Origin: Mycobacterium gordonae
Lineage (GTDB): Bacteria > Actinomycetota > Actinomycetes > Mycobacteriales > Mycobacteriaceae
Assembly (NCBI RefSeq): GCF_017086405.1
Contig: NZ_CP070973.1
Coordinates: forward strand, 2,046,001-2,110,000
DNA length: 64,000 nt
Direction: 5' to 3'
Part shown: one piece after another, positions 43,950 to 53,205 of the stretch
How the letters are laid out: every line of letters starts with the position of its first letter
How positions within the stretch are numbered: the first letter of the stretch is position 1
Notes under the pieces: generated by a model
Told to the model about the DNA's origin: nothing
Databases searched by the model: none
The model's input: only the letters and a program-made list of their open reading frames with translations
Translations under genes and position numbers: made by a program

Positions 43950-46472
43950 TCAGATCTTGACGGTCAGTGGCCAGACCTTCCAGATGTCTTCGCAGTATTC
44001 GGCGATGGCGCGGTCTGAGGAGAACTTACCGCTGCGTGCGGTATTCAGGATCGACATCTTCGTCCACGCATCCCGGTCCTGCCACGCCTGGCTGACTTGC
44101 TCCTGGCATGCCACGTAGGACGCGAAGTCGGCGCACACCAGAAACGAGTCGTGGTGGCGCAGATTGTCGACGAGCGGCCGGAACACCTGGTGGTCGCCGT
44201 GCGAGAACGTCCCGCCGGCAATCAGATCAAGCACCGCGCTGAGCTCCTCGTTGCTGTCGATGTAATCCGCCGGACGGTAACCGCTCGCTTTGAGCGCCTC
44301 GACCTCCTGCACGTTCATGCCGAACAGGAAGAAGTTCTCCGGTCCCGCCTCCTCACGAATCTCGACATTGGCCCCATCCAGCGTGCCGACCGTCAGGGCG
44401 CCGTTGATCATGAACTTCATGTTTCCGGTGCCCGAGGCTTCCTTGCCCGCGGTGGAGATCTGCTCGGACACGTTGGCCGCCGGGTAGATCAGGTGCGCGT
44501 TCTGCACGTTGAAGTTCGGGATGAACGCGACTTTCAGGAACTTGTTGACTTCCGGGTCGTTGTTGATCGTCTCTGCAACGGCGTTGATCAGCTTGATGAT
44601 CCGCTTGGCCAGGAAGTACCCCGGTGCCGCTTTGCCGCCGAAGATGAAGGCACGCGGCGGAATTGACAGTCCGGGGTTCTGCTTGAGCCGGTAGTAGAGC
44701 GCGACGATGTGCAGCACGTTGAGGTGCTGGCGCTTGTACTCGTGGATGCGTTTGACCTGAATGTCGAAGATCCATTCCGGATTCAGCTCGACTCCGGTCG
44801 CCGAGCGCACGAAGGAGGCCAGGCGCGCTTTGTTGTTGCGCTTGATGTCACGCCACTGTTCCCGAAAGGACGAGTCGTCGACGAACTGCTCCAACCCACG
44901 CAGCCGGCCCAGATCGGTCAGCCACCCGTCCCCGACGGTGCGGTCCAGCAGTTCTCGCAGGCCGGGATTGGCCAGCGCCAGGAAACGGCGGGGCGTCACG
45001 CCGTTGGTCTTGTTGCTGAACCGCTCCGGCCACATCTCGTAGAAGTCCTTGAGCACACTGTCTTTCAGCAGCTCGGAGTGCAGTGCCGCGACCCCGTTGA
45101 CGGCGTGGCTACCGACGGTGGCCAGATGCGCCATCCGGACGTTCCTGCCGCCTTCCTCGCCGATCAGCGACATCCTGCGCACCCGGTCGTGGTCACCGAG
45201 GAACCGGATGCGCACCTCGTCGAGAAACCGTCGGTTGATCTCGTAGATGATCTCGAGGTGACGCGGCAGCGACTCGCCGAACATCTCCAGCGGCCAGGTT
45301 TCCAGTGCCTCGGGCAGCAGCGTGTGGTTGGTGTAGGCGAACGTGGCGACGGTGATGTCCCACGCCTCCTCCCAGTCCAGCTGACGCTCGTCGATCAGCA
45401 GCCGCATCAACTCGGCGACACCGATCGACGGGTGAGTGTCGTTGAGCTGCAGGGCAAATCGCTGAGGCAGCTCACGCACGGAGACGTCGGCCAGATCGTC
45501 CATGATGTGCAGTACGTGCTGCAACGAACAGGACACGAAGAAGTGCTGCTGCAACAGCCGCAGCCGCTTTCCGGCCTCCGGCTCGTCGTTGGGGTAGAGC
45601 ACCTTGGTGACCGTCTCGGAGGTGACCTCGTCTTCGACCGCCTTGTAGTAATCGCCGGTGTTGAACGCCTCCAGTGCGAACGACTTCACTGCGCGGGCGC
45701 TCCACAGCGTCAGCACGTTGCAGGTGTTGACGCCGTAACCCTGAATCGGGGTGTCGTAGGCAACGCCCTTGAGCATCAAGCCCGGTACCCACCGAGCCCG
45801 TTCGCGTCCGGTGTCGTCGGTGTAGCGCTCGACGTATCCGCCCCACTTGACCAGATAATTGACGTCGGGTTTGGCGATCTCCCAAGGGTTTCCGCTGTCC
45901 AGCCAGTTGTCGGTCTGCTCCACCTGCCAGCCGTCGTGGATCTCCTGATCGAAGATGCCGAATTCGTAGCGGATACCGTAGCCGATCGCCGGGCGTTCCA
46001 GGGTGGCCAGCGAATCCAGATAGCACGCGGCGAGCCTGCCCAAACCGCCGTTGCCCAGGCCGGGTTCCTCTTCGCAGGCCAGCACCTCGTCGTAGTTCTG
46101 GCCCATAGCGGACAGTGCTGCCTTGGCGGCTCGTTCCATGCGCAGGTTCAGCAGGTTGTTGCCGAGCTGCGGGCCCATCAGGAATTCGGCCGACAGGTAG
46201 CAGGTCACCTTGCGGCCAAGATCGAGCGAGACCTGCGTCGAGGCCACCCGTCGGTCCTGCATCCGGTCGCGAACGGCCAGCGCGAGCGCGCGGTAGTAGT
46301 GCTCGGGACGCAGCGCGGCGGCCGGTCGACCAATCGAGTAGCGCAGGTGGTCGGTGATCGCGCGTTGCAGTGCGGCGGCGCCCATTCCGGTCCGGGAGTG
46401 CTCGATCAGTTCGGCCCGACTGGGACCGGTGGCAGGAATTTCGTCGGAGGGCGTCTGATCAAGATCAGTCAT
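43950..46472 (-). CDS. glgP: Glycogen/alpha-glucan phosphorylase
   Basis: The 840-residue enzyme releases glucose-1-phosphate from alpha-1,4-glucans. It belongs to the classical GlgP/MalP family (about 800-840 residues), with EEEPGLGNGGLGRLAACYLDSLA, QLNDTHPSIGVAELMRLL, GVTPRRFLALANP, VQVKRIHEYKRQ-type segments and the pyridoxal-phosphate lysine in EASGTGNMKFMINGAL. ATG 46472 (MTDLDQTPSDE) is preferred; ATG 46484 four codons earlier is possible. It differs from the Rv1328 branch I remember in M. tuberculosis. Its product is the substrate of the phosphoglucomutase at 2.7-4.3 kb. Confidence 0.95.
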   Translation of the reverse strand: MTDLDQTPSDEIPATGPSRAELIEHSRTGMGAAALQRAITDHLRYSIGRPAAALRPEHYYRALALAVRDRMQDRRVASTQVSLDLGRKVTCYLSAEFLMGPQLGNNLLNLRMERAAKAALSAMGQNYDEVLACEEEPGLGNGGLGRLAACYLDSLATLERPAIGYGIRYEFGIFDQEIHDGWQVEQTDNWLDSGNPWEIAKPDVNYLVKWGGYVERYTDDTGRERARWVPGLMLKGVAYDTPIQGYGVNTCNVLTLWSARAVKSFALEAFNTGDYYKAVEDEVTSETVTKVLYPNDEPEAGKRLRLLQQHFFVSCSLQHVLHIMDDLADVSVRELPQRFALQLNDTHPSIGVAELMRLLIDERQLDWEEAWDITVATFAYTNHTLLPEALETWPLEMFGESLPRHLEIIYEINRRFLDEVRIRFLGDHDRVRRMSLIGEEGGRNVRMAHLATVGSHAVNGVAALHSELLKDSVLKDFYEMWPERFSNKTNGVTPRRFLALANPGLRELLDRTVGDGWLTDLGRLRGLEQFVDDSSFREQWRDIKRNNKARLASFVRSATGVELNPEWIFDIQVKRIHEYKRQHLNVLHIVALYYRLKQNPGLSIPPRAFIFGGKAAPGYFLAKRIIKLINAVAETINNDPEVNKFLKVAFIPNFNVQNAHLIYPAANVSEQISTAGKEASGTGNMKFMINGALTVGTLDGANVEIREEAGPENFFLFGMNVQEVEALKASGYRPADYIDSNEELSAVLDLIAGGTFSHGDHQVFRPLVDNLRHHDSFLVCADFASYVACQEQVSQAWQDRDAWTKMSILNTARSGKFSSDRAIAEYCEDIWKVWPLTVKI

Positions 46473-46620
46473 CGCGGGTCTCATTCCTTGGAAATCTCAC
46501 GAAAGCACGGGGAAACAAGGCAGACGGTCTGGCAGCGATGTTTGCACACCCGGCAGGCGAACGCCTGCTCAATACATGAACAGCGGCTATGCACTCGATA
46601 TGCATTAGTCTCACGCTACG

Positions 46621-47262
46621 ATGAAATATATGGCGAAGAAGGTGGCGACCCCAGGGCCACGCGATGAGCGCGGCGTGCTGCAGGCGCGAATCCTCAACGC
46701 CGCCAGGCAGGAATTCGCCACCCAGGGTTGGGCGGGGACCACGATCCGCGCGGTCGCTCGCGCCTCCGACGTCGACCCGGCGCTGGTGTATCACTACTTC
46801 GGCTCCAAGGAGCGCCTGCTCGACGCGGCCACGGATCCGCCGCCCAGGTGGCTGGAGACCGTCGCCCAGACATGGGCCACGCCACGTGACGAGTTGGGCA
46901 CTCGTCTGGTGCGCACGGTGCTCGCGGCGTGGGCCGATGACGAGATCGGTCCGGTGCTGCGGGCCGTGGTGCTGACGGCCGCGCACGACGAGCGCACCCG
47001 GGAAAAGCTGCGCATGGTGGTGAAGCGCAGCCTCATCGGCGGCTCGACGCTGGGAACCGATGAAACGGATCGGTTGTGGCGCAGCGGGTTGATCGCCAGT
47101 CAGTTGATCGGCTTCGCGCTGATCCGCTACATCTGGAAGATCGAACCCGTCGCGTCGATGTCCGAAGACGACGTGGTTGCCGCCGTCGCACCCAACATTC
47201 AGCGGTATGTGGACTCAGACGTTTTCGCCAGGCCGCCCAGCACCGGCGGCAGCGGCTCCTGA
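46621..47262 (+). CDS. TetR-family transcriptional regulator
   Basis: The 213-residue protein has an N-terminal TetR DNA-binding domain (ILNAARQEFATQGWAGTTIRAVARASDVDPALVYHYFGSKERLL in successive blocks) and a C-terminal TetR_C-like domain ending near IRYIWKIEPVASMSEDDVV. ATG 46630 is an alternative start. An imperfect inverted repeat ATGCA-N7-TGCAT lies about 30 bases upstream and may be its operator. It diverges from glgP and overlaps the HelD gene tail-to-tail by 64 bases. Confidence 0.92.
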   Translation: MKYMAKKVATPGPRDERGVLQARILNAARQEFATQGWAGTTIRAVARASDVDPALVYHYFGSKERLLDAATDPPPRWLETVAQTWATPRDELGTRLVRTVLAAWADDEIGPVLRAVVLTAAHDERTREKLRMVVKRSLIGGSTLGTDETDRLWRSGLIASQLIGFALIRYIWKIEPVASMSEDDVVAAVAPNIQRYVDSDVFARPPSTGGSGS

Positions 47263-49412
47263 TGCAGGACGCCGAGGCGCTGGGTGGCGCGGGTGAGCGC
47301 TACGTAAAGCTCGGCGGCGCCGCGCGGGCCGTCGGCGACGATCCGCTGCGGATCCACCACCAGAACCGCGTCGAACTCCAGCCCCTTGGTCGCCGAGGGA
47401 ACCACGGCGCCGGGCACCCCGGGCGGCCCGATCACCACGCTCGTGCCATCCCGGGAGGCTTCGTCGCGCACGAATTCTTCGATGGCAGAAACCAGCTGGT
47501 GCTGATCGACTTGTCGGGACCACGGTGGGACACCACATGCACGGACCGACTCCGGCGCCACGACGTCGGGTGCGAAGTCGGCCAGCAGAGCGGTGGCGAC
47601 GGCCATGATCTCCGCGGGGGTCCGGTAGTTCACCGTCAGCGGACGGTAAACCCAGCGACCGGGCACATACGGCCGGAGCATGGCAGCCCAGGACGTCGCT
47701 CCGGCCGGTGACCGCCGTTGCGCGAGATCGCCTACCACCGTGAAGGATCGGGCCGGACAACGGCGCATCAATACCCGCCAGTCCATTTCGGACAGCTCCT
47801 GGGCTTCGTCGACCACCACATGCCGATACGTCCAATTCCGGTCCGCTGCAGCGCGTTCGGACAGTTCACGGAAATCGCGCTCGACGAACCGTTCGGCCAG
47901 GTCCTCGCCGTAGAGCAGGTCCTGGGCGAGCAGCTGGTCCTCGTCGTCCATCAGATCTTCGCGGCTGACCATGAGGTCAAGCACCCCGGCCGCATAGGCG
48001 GCCTCCTCGGCTTGCTCGCGCTCCGCCGCCTTCCTGGCGAGTTCCTCGGCTTCCTTGTTGACTCCCAGCAGGTCCACCAGTTCGTCCAGCAGCGGCACGT
48101 CGGACACCGTCCACGCGTCGCCGGTCTCTCGCCACAGCGCCGGGTCGGCACCGGCCGCGCGCAGCTTCTCGCGGGATTCGAGCAGTGCCGAGAGCACCTT
48201 GTCTGGTGTCAAGATCGGCCAGAGCTCGTCGAGTGCGGCCGCGAACGCGGCGTTGTCCGCGAGTTCCTCGATCAGCTCCTCCCGGAGCTTCTCCCACGCG
48301 TTGCGGTCCGACCGGGTCAGCCAGCCCCGGCCGATCTTGGCAATCGCGCGCTCAGTCAAGACCCAGGTGACGATGTCGGTGAATGCGGCGCGGGCCGCGT
48401 TGTGCGGCAGCCCGGTGGCGCGGGCCTCCTCCCTGGCCCACTGTGCCGTCTCGGCGTCGATGCGCAGGGTGACATCGGACAGTTTGATCGACAGCGGATC
48501 CTCCGGCAGCCGTTGGTGATCGGCTATCGCGGCAGCCAGCACGTCCAGAATCTTCAGTGCACCCTTGAGTTGCGCGGCGGTCGGTTCGTCTTCATCGGTG
48601 ATGCGCCGGCCGGGTACGAGATCGCCGATGGTCATGAACACCACGGTGGATTCGCCCAGCGACGGCAGGACGCGGCTGATGTGATCGAGGAATTCCGGGT
48701 TCGGGCCGATGACAAGCACGCCGTGGCGTTCCATCCGCTCGCGCTGGGTGTAGAGCAGGTAGGCGACGCGGTGCAGTGCGACCACTGTCTTGCCGGTGCC
48801 GGGGCCTCCCTCGATCACCAGCACACCGGAGTGATCCAGCCGGATGATCGCATCCTGCTCGGCCTGGATGGTCGCAACGATATCGCGCATTCCGTCGCCC
48901 CGGGGGGCGTTGATCGCGGCGAGCAGGGCTGCGTCACTTGAACTTTCGTGCTTATCGCCGTCATCGGGCCGGCCCAGCACCTCGTCGGTGAAGTCGACGA
49001 CGGCGCGTCCGCGGGTGTGGAACTGACGGCGTCGACGGATGTCCTCCGGGTGGGCCGCCGTGGCGGTGTAGAACGGGCGCGCCGCCGGCGCCCGCCAATC
49101 GATCAACAACGGTTCGTATTCGTTGTCTTCGTCGAGTAATCCGATGCGCCCGATGTAAGACCGGTGGCCCGAAACAGCGTCCAGCCGACCGAAACACAAC
49201 CCGTCGTCGGCGACGTCGAGGCGCTTCATCCGCCGGGCCAGCGCCCGCACCTCGACATCGCGGTCCATCGGTGTTTCGCCGTCACCCCGTAATGCGTTGC
49301 TGTACCTCGACTTCGCTGCGGCGCGTTCCGCGTCCAGTCGTGCGTAGAGGCCGGTGACGTAGTCCTGTTCCATTTGCAGTTCCGCGTCGAACCCCTCCGT
49401 TGATTCCCGCAA
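47199..49412 (-). CDS. HelD/UvrD-like ATPase (RNA polymerase-associated)
   Basis: The roughly 737-residue protein is a superfamily 1 helicase-like ATPase: an N-terminal coiled-coil (EQDYVTGLYARLDAERAAAK), Walker A VIEGGPGTGKTVVALHR, Walker B VVVDEAQELSEMDW, GDLAQRRSPAG and the C-terminal VVPSATKGLEFDAVLVVDP and ELYVALTRATQRL. HelD proteins remove RNA polymerase from DNA; the related HelR confers rifampicin tolerance in some mycobacteria. TTG 49412 with a G-rich site is the preferred start; ATG 49373 and 49475 are alternatives. Which HelD class it belongs to was not determined. Confidence 0.87.
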   Translation of the reverse strand: MRESTEGFDAELQMEQDYVTGLYARLDAERAAAKSRYSNALRGDGETPMDRDVEVRALARRMKRLDVADDGLCFGRLDAVSGHRSYIGRIGLLDEDNEYEPLLIDWRAPAARPFYTATAAHPEDIRRRRQFHTRGRAVVDFTDEVLGRPDDGDKHESSSDAALLAAINAPRGDGMRDIVATIQAEQDAIIRLDHSGVLVIEGGPGTGKTVVALHRVAYLLYTQRERMERHGVLVIGPNPEFLDHISRVLPSLGESTVVFMTIGDLVPGRRITDEDEPTAAQLKGALKILDVLAAAIADHQRLPEDPLSIKLSDVTLRIDAETAQWAREEARATGLPHNAARAAFTDIVTWVLTERAIAKIGRGWLTRSDRNAWEKLREELIEELADNAAFAAALDELWPILTPDKVLSALLESREKLRAAGADPALWRETGDAWTVSDVPLLDELVDLLGVNKEAEELARKAAEREQAEEAAYAAGVLDLMVSREDLMDDEDQLLAQDLLYGEDLAERFVERDFRELSERAAADRNWTYRHVVVDEAQELSEMDWRVLMRRCPARSFTVVGDLAQRRSPAGATSWAAMLRPYVPGRWVYRPLTVNYRTPAEIMAVATALLADFAPDVVAPESVRACGVPPWSRQVDQHQLVSAIEEFVRDEASRDGTSVVIGPPGVPGAVVPSATKGLEFDAVLVVDPQRIVADGPRGAAELYVALTRATQRLGVLHQEPLPPVLGGLAKTSESTYR

Positions 49413-49617
49413 TGCAACCCCCAATTTTCGGGCCCCTATGCGGGTCCCGGTGTCCGGCCAGCCATTGTGCGGCATGACCCGGGCCTTGCCGCAAGCCCCA
49501 GGTGTCGCGATAGGGTGGTAGGGGCCATTCGGCCGTGGCCATCGGGCATTGACAGTCCCGATGCGGCAGTTCACTGTTAGGCGATATCCAGCTAACTCCC
49601 CGCCGCCTGGAGCCACC

Positions 49618-50073
49618 ATGACCGCACCGCCGCCCGACAACTATCCGCCGCCTGGTGGTTACGAGCCACCGGGGGGTTATCCGCCCTACCAGGGCGGCGG
49701 GTACGCTCCACCCCCGCCGCCGCAGGGGCCCTACGGCGGCTATCCGCCACCGGGCGGCGGGTACCCGGGCAGCGGTTACCCACCGCCTTCGCCGCAACCG
49801 TACGGCGGGTTCTCGCCGCAGGGCCCCTACGGCCAGCCGGGAAAGCCGAACAATTATCTGGTGTGGGCAATCATCACGATCTTCCTGTGCACCATCCCGG
49901 GCATCGTGGCCACCGTGTACGCCAGCAAGGTCGACGGTCTGTGGGCACAGGGTCGGTGGGCCGAGGCCACCCAGTCCTCTAATACCGCCAAGACCTGGGC
50001 AATCGTCGCAACGGTGCTCGGCACCTTGCTCTGGCTGTCCTACCTGGGCCGGCTGGGCGCGCGCGTGTCGTAG
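49618..50073 (+). CDS. Proline/glycine/tyrosine-rich CD225-like membrane protein
   Basis: The 151-residue protein has a low-complexity N-terminal half with PPGG(Y)PP repeats (about residues 4-75) and two C-terminal helices (YLVWAIITIFLCTIPGIVAT and AIVATVLGTLLWLSYLG) separated by VYASKVDGLWAQGRW, the CD225/dispanin signature seen in many actinobacterial membrane proteins. ATG 49618 has GGAG five bases upstream. Its 3' end overlaps the convergent TetR gene by 34 bases. Its role is unknown, possibly at the cell pole or septum. Confidence 0.85.
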   Translation: MTAPPPDNYPPPGGYEPPGGYPPYQGGGYAPPPPPQGPYGGYPPPGGGYPGSGYPPPSPQPYGGFSPQGPYGQPGKPNNYLVWAIITIFLCTIPGIVATVYASKVDGLWAQGRWAEATQSSNTAKTWAIVATVLGTLLWLSYLGRLGARVS

Positions 50074-50627
50074 CGATTGTCGGCCAATCGGGCGATGGCG
50101 TCGGTGAGCGCTTCGGTGCTCAGCGGGGTACCCGTTGCCAACGGGTGCGACATCGCGCCGTCGAGGAACACCGCGATGGCCTCCGCCGCCCGGCGCCCGA
50201 CGCGCGGTTCCAGCAATGCGACGATGCCTTCGTTCCACACCCGCGCCAAGGGCCGCAGCTCGGCTCGGTAGCTGGCCGCCAGATACAGCTCGTTGAGCGT
50301 CCGATACCGGTCGTGATCGGCCAGATAGTCGGCGGTGAGCTGGGCCAGGGCGGCGGGTAGGTCGGTGCCGGCGTCCAATATCCGCCGCCACTCTTCCAGG
50401 TGCGCGGCAGAGGTGGCGGCCGCGTGTGTCAGCGCGGCTTCCCGCAGCTCGCCGAGATCGCCGAAATAGTACGTCGTTGACCCCACCGGCACATCCGCCT
50501 CGGACGCCACCAGGCGGTGCGTCAGCTGGCCGAGCCCGCGACGGGCGATTACCCGGGTGGCCGCTTCGACGATCGCCTGACGGCGACCGGCCGGGTCGCG
50601 CGGCCGGCGTTCGCGCGCGGAACTCAA
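50040..50627 (-). CDS. TetR-family repressor of mmr (Rv3066-like)
   Basis: The 195-residue regulator has the sequence RRPRDPAGRRQAIVEAATRVIARRGLG followed by VPVGSTTYYFGDLGELREAAL, closely matching remembered Rv3066, which represses the multidrug pump Mmr in M. tuberculosis. TTG 50627 overlaps the mmr stop (ATTGA), so pump and repressor are translationally coupled. A double palindrome upstream of mmr is its likely operator. It probably binds quaternary ammonium or dye ligands, by analogy. Confidence 0.9.
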   Translation of the reverse strand: MSSARERRPRDPAGRRQAIVEAATRVIARRGLGQLTHRLVASEADVPVGSTTYYFGDLGELREAALTHAAATSAAHLEEWRRILDAGTDLPAALAQLTADYLADHDRYRTLNELYLAASYRAELRPLARVWNEGIVALLEPRVGRRAAEAIAVFLDGAMSHPLATGTPLSTEALTDAIARLADNRYDTRAPSRPR

Positions 50628-50947
50628 TGCGCACCCCCCAGGTTCAACGTGACCACACCGCCGACGATCAAGCCGACGCCGATCACCTTCGCCGCCGACA
50701 AGGGGGATCCGAGAAACGCCACCGCGATGAACACGATCACGGCCGTCCCGATCGCCGACCACAACGCATAGGCGACGTCGGTCTGCATCCCGCGTGAGAT
50801 GGACAGCGCCAGCAACGCGAAGGAGACGGCATAACCGAGCAGGCAGATCACGGTCGGCCACAGTCGAGTGAAGCCTTCGGTGCTCTTGAGGATGCTGGTG
50901 GCCGCGACCTCCGCGAAGATGGCGACGAACAGAAACAGGTAGGCCAC
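50624..50947 (-). CDS. mmr: Small multidrug resistance (SMR) efflux pump
   Basis: The 107-residue protein has four membrane helices, including YLFLFVAIFAEVAATSILKSTEGFTRLWP with the essential glutamate in the first helix, and the typical SRGMQTDVAYALWSAIGTA loop. It is close to M. tuberculosis Mmr (Rv3065) in sequence and identical in length when GTG 50947 is used; AAGGG lies five bases upstream of this GTG. An ATG at 50971 would place the operator over the start and is less likely. It exports cationic dyes and detergents by proton exchange. Confidence 0.93.
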   Translation of the reverse strand: MAYLFLFVAIFAEVAATSILKSTEGFTRLWPTVICLLGYAVSFALLALSISRGMQTDVAYALWSAIGTAVIVFIAVAFLGSPLSAAKVIGVGLIVGGVVTLNLGGAH

Positions 50948-50962
50948 GATCGCCCTTTCCGT

Positions 50963-50994
50963 AGTGTACATAAGTACATGTACAAATGTACACT
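50963..50994. promoter_or_regulatory. Two-tier palindromic operator of mmr
   Basis: AGTGTACAT, AA, GTACATGTAC, AA, ATGTACACT read in order form an outer inverted repeat (AGTGTACAT/ATGTACACT) around an inner one (GTACATGTAC), with only the two AA spacers breaking the symmetry. It lies 16-47 bases upstream of the mmr GTG. M. tuberculosis Rv3066 is known to bind a palindromic site at the equivalent place. Confidence 0.8.
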
Positions 50995-51246
50995 ACCAGA
51001 CGACGGTGGACAGCCTGTCGCACAGGTAGCTGCGCGCAGGCTGTGGTTGGACCCCGGCGCCGACTCGGTGAATTGTGCAAAATCGATTGCGACACAGGCC
51101 ACGTGAGGCTCAAGCAAAGACGGGATGGTCAGGGATGTTCTGCCTGCCGACGACACCAGGGATTGCAGTCCAGGCTGGTGGCATGGCGTGAGAGGCGCCC
51201 GCGCCGCTATTCGGACATGCCGGGCGACGACCGTAACGTGGGCATT

Positions 51247-51663
51247 ATGACGAACGACCTCAACCGCCGCCTGGCCGGGATGTCGCCGGCCGTCCTGAGC
51301 CTGTTCCGGTTGGTCTACGGACTGCTTTTCGCCGGCTACGGCTCGATGATCCTGTTCAGCTGGCCCGTCTCGTCCGGGTATCCGGTCGAACTCGGTGACT
51401 GGCCCGGCTGGTACGCCGGGGTGATCGAGCTCGTGGCCGGACTGCTGATCGCGGTGGGACTGTTCACCCGCATCGCCGCCTTCATCGCGTCCGGGCAGAT
51501 GGCGGTGGCGTATTTCTGGATGCATCAGCCACTGACGCTCTGGCCGATCGGCCCTCCGCCCGAAGGCAATGGGGGGACACCGGCGATCCTTTTCTGCTTC
51601 GGCTTCTTCCTGCTGATTTTCCTGGGGCCCGGGCGCTACGCGGTGCGCGGAAATCGATTGTAG
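51247..51663 (+). CDS. DoxX-family membrane protein
   Basis: The 138-residue protein has four hydrophobic helices and the DoxX-type segment LFRLVYGLLFAGYGSMILFS, GVIELVAGLLIAVGLFTRIAAFIASGQMAVAYF and a last helix ILFCFGFFLLIFLGPG. DoxX-like proteins in mycobacteria belong to membrane redox complexes. ATG 51247 is chosen; ATG 51217 is possible. The 252 bases at 50995-51246 hold no recognised gene. It diverges from mmr. Confidence 0.85.
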   Translation: MTNDLNRRLAGMSPAVLSLFRLVYGLLFAGYGSMILFSWPVSSGYPVELGDWPGWYAGVIELVAGLLIAVGLFTRIAAFIASGQMAVAYFWMHQPLTLWPIGPPPEGNGGTPAILFCFGFFLLIFLGPGRYAVRGNRL

Positions 51664-51664
51664 T

Positions 51665-52375
51665 TCAGATGATTCCGTCCACCTGCTCGCTACAGTAGGT
51701 CCGCTTGGGCTGGGGGAACGTCACGGTACGCGCTCCCGACGGGCAGGCGGAAGTGTCGATCGTGTTGTCCAATCGCGTGGTGATTCGCACCACGCTGCCG
51801 CCGGTGCCGCAACTCACCGCGCGAATGGTCTCACCGTTGTGGTCGGAGGAATAGCAATGACTGACAAGCAGATTGGGTATGAAGCAGCGTCGATACCCGT
51901 CGTGCTCGACGGACAGGTAGGCGCTGCTCTCCAGCTTGCCGTCGGGACAGTTTCCGCCGGCGTCGACCTTGGCGGCGTATTCCAGCACCGCTTCGGGGTT
52001 GCTGCAGCTCTTGGCCTTCCAGCGCTGCTTGTCCAGGATCTCGTTGGTGAAACAGTCGCCCAGCGCCAGGCGGGAACTCCGTCCGGCGGCCAGGGCCACC
52101 GTGCCGACGATCCCGAGAGCGCTCAGGGCGAGCAACGCGACGCCGGTGATGATCAGGCCGGTGCCGGACTTTCGCGGTGGCGGAGGCAACGGTGGATATA
52201 CGCTGCCGGGGTATCCGGGGAACGCGGGCGGATAGCCGGGCGGGTAACCCGGCGGGTAACCGACGGGGTCCTGAATGTGCGGCGCCGAACGATTCCGCAA
52301 TCCGATGATCAGCAGGGTCATCCCCATCGCAGCGAGGACGACCACACCGATGATCCCCAGCACCGCCGCTTGCAT
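51665..52375 (-). CDS. Uncharacterised membrane protein with proline-rich linker and cysteine-rich extracytoplasmic domain
   Basis: The 236-residue protein has a first membrane helix (about 3-26), a GYPPGYPPGYPP linker (about 39-70), a second helix (GLIITGVALLALSALGIVGTVALAA, about 72-97) and an outer domain starting LALGDCFTNE with six or more cysteines, likely disulfide-bonded. The layout resembles actinobacterial septum-formation or LppU-like proteins. Its start overlaps the stop of the SDR gene by one base. The function is unknown. Confidence 0.75.
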   Translation of the reverse strand: MQAAVLGIIGVVVLAAMGMTLLIIGLRNRSAPHIQDPVGYPPGYPPGYPPAFPGYPGSVYPPLPPPPRKSGTGLIITGVALLALSALGIVGTVALAAGRSSRLALGDCFTNEILDKQRWKAKSCSNPEAVLEYAAKVDAGGNCPDGKLESSAYLSVEHDGYRRCFIPNLLVSHCYSSDHNGETIRAVSCGTGGSVVRITTRLDNTIDTSACPSGARTVTFPQPKRTYCSEQVDGII

Positions 52376-53205
52376 CAGCTGTCCAGGTTGGTGCTGGTGG
52401 TGAACTCTTCCCAGGCGGCGACCTCGGCCGCCCGCCGCTCGGCGATGTGGCGGTAGGAGAATAGAGCGTCCTGCCCGAGCAACAGGAAGGCCGGCGGCTC
52501 GTCGGATTCGACGGCGGTGATGATCACCTTGGCCGCCTTGGTCGGGTCGCCGGCCTGACTGCCGTGCATGGTGTCGTTCTCTCTGCGACGGCGTCCGGCA
52601 GTCTCGGCGTAGTCGTCGATGACGGTGGACGACTGGGTCAGCGATCGCCCGGCGAAATCTGTTCGGAAGGCGCCAGGTTCGACGACAGTGACCGAAATGC
52701 CGAGGGGCGCAAGCTCACCGTGCAGCGCCCCGCTCATGCCTTCCATCGCGGCCTTGGCGGCCGAGTAGTAGCCCGATCCCACCGGCGTCAGCTGCACACC
52801 GATGGAGGAGATGTTGACGATCGCACCGCGGCGGCGCTCCCGCATGCCCGGCAGCACCGCCTTGATCATGGCCACGCTGCCGAAGAAGTGCGTTTCGAAC
52901 AGTGCTCGCACCTCGGCGTCGTCACCCTCTTCGATCGCCGCGCGATACCCGTAGCCGGCGTTGTTGACCAGGACGTCGATGCCGTCGAACCGTTCCTTGG
53001 CCTGCTGCACCGCGGCGTCGATCTGGTCGGTGTCGGTGACGTCGAGGGCGACGGCTAGGGTGCGGTCGGCTGCGGTTTCGGCCAGGTCGGCGACCTTCGT
53101 GACGTCGCGTGCGGTAACGACGACGTTGTGGCCGGCGTCGATGATCGCCTCGGCGAGAGCGCGTCCGATGCCGGTCGAACAACCGGTTATCAGCCAGGTG
53201 GACAT
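52375..53205 (-). CDS. Short-chain dehydrogenase/reductase
   Basis: The 276-residue SDR has the cofactor loop ITGCSTGIGRALAE, an Arg after the second strand (VVVTARDVTKV) suggesting NADP, VNNAGYGY, ISSIGVQLTP and the active-site YSAAK. The ending VVEPGAFRTDFAGRSL is typical of oxidoreductases of the DltE-like/17-beta type. It is coupled to the following membrane-protein gene. The substrate is unknown. Confidence 0.88.
   Translation of the reverse strand: MSTWLITGCSTGIGRALAEAIIDAGHNVVVTARDVTKVADLAETAADRTLAVALDVTDTDQIDAAVQQAKERFDGIDVLVNNAGYGYRAAIEEGDDAEVRALFETHFFGSVAMIKAVLPGMRERRRGAIVNISSIGVQLTPVGSGYYSAAKAAMEGMSGALHGELAPLGISVTVVEPGAFRTDFAGRSLTQSSTVIDDYAETAGRRRRENDTMHGSQAGDPTKAAKVIITAVESDEPPAFLLLGQDALFSYRHIAERRAAEVAAWEEFTTSTNLDS

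Noticed and set aside
44709..46667. Long open frame of 652 codons on the plus strand opposite glgP
   Set aside because: It is the antisense shadow of a clear glycogen phosphorylase; composition is typical of high-GC antisense frames and no family is recognised.
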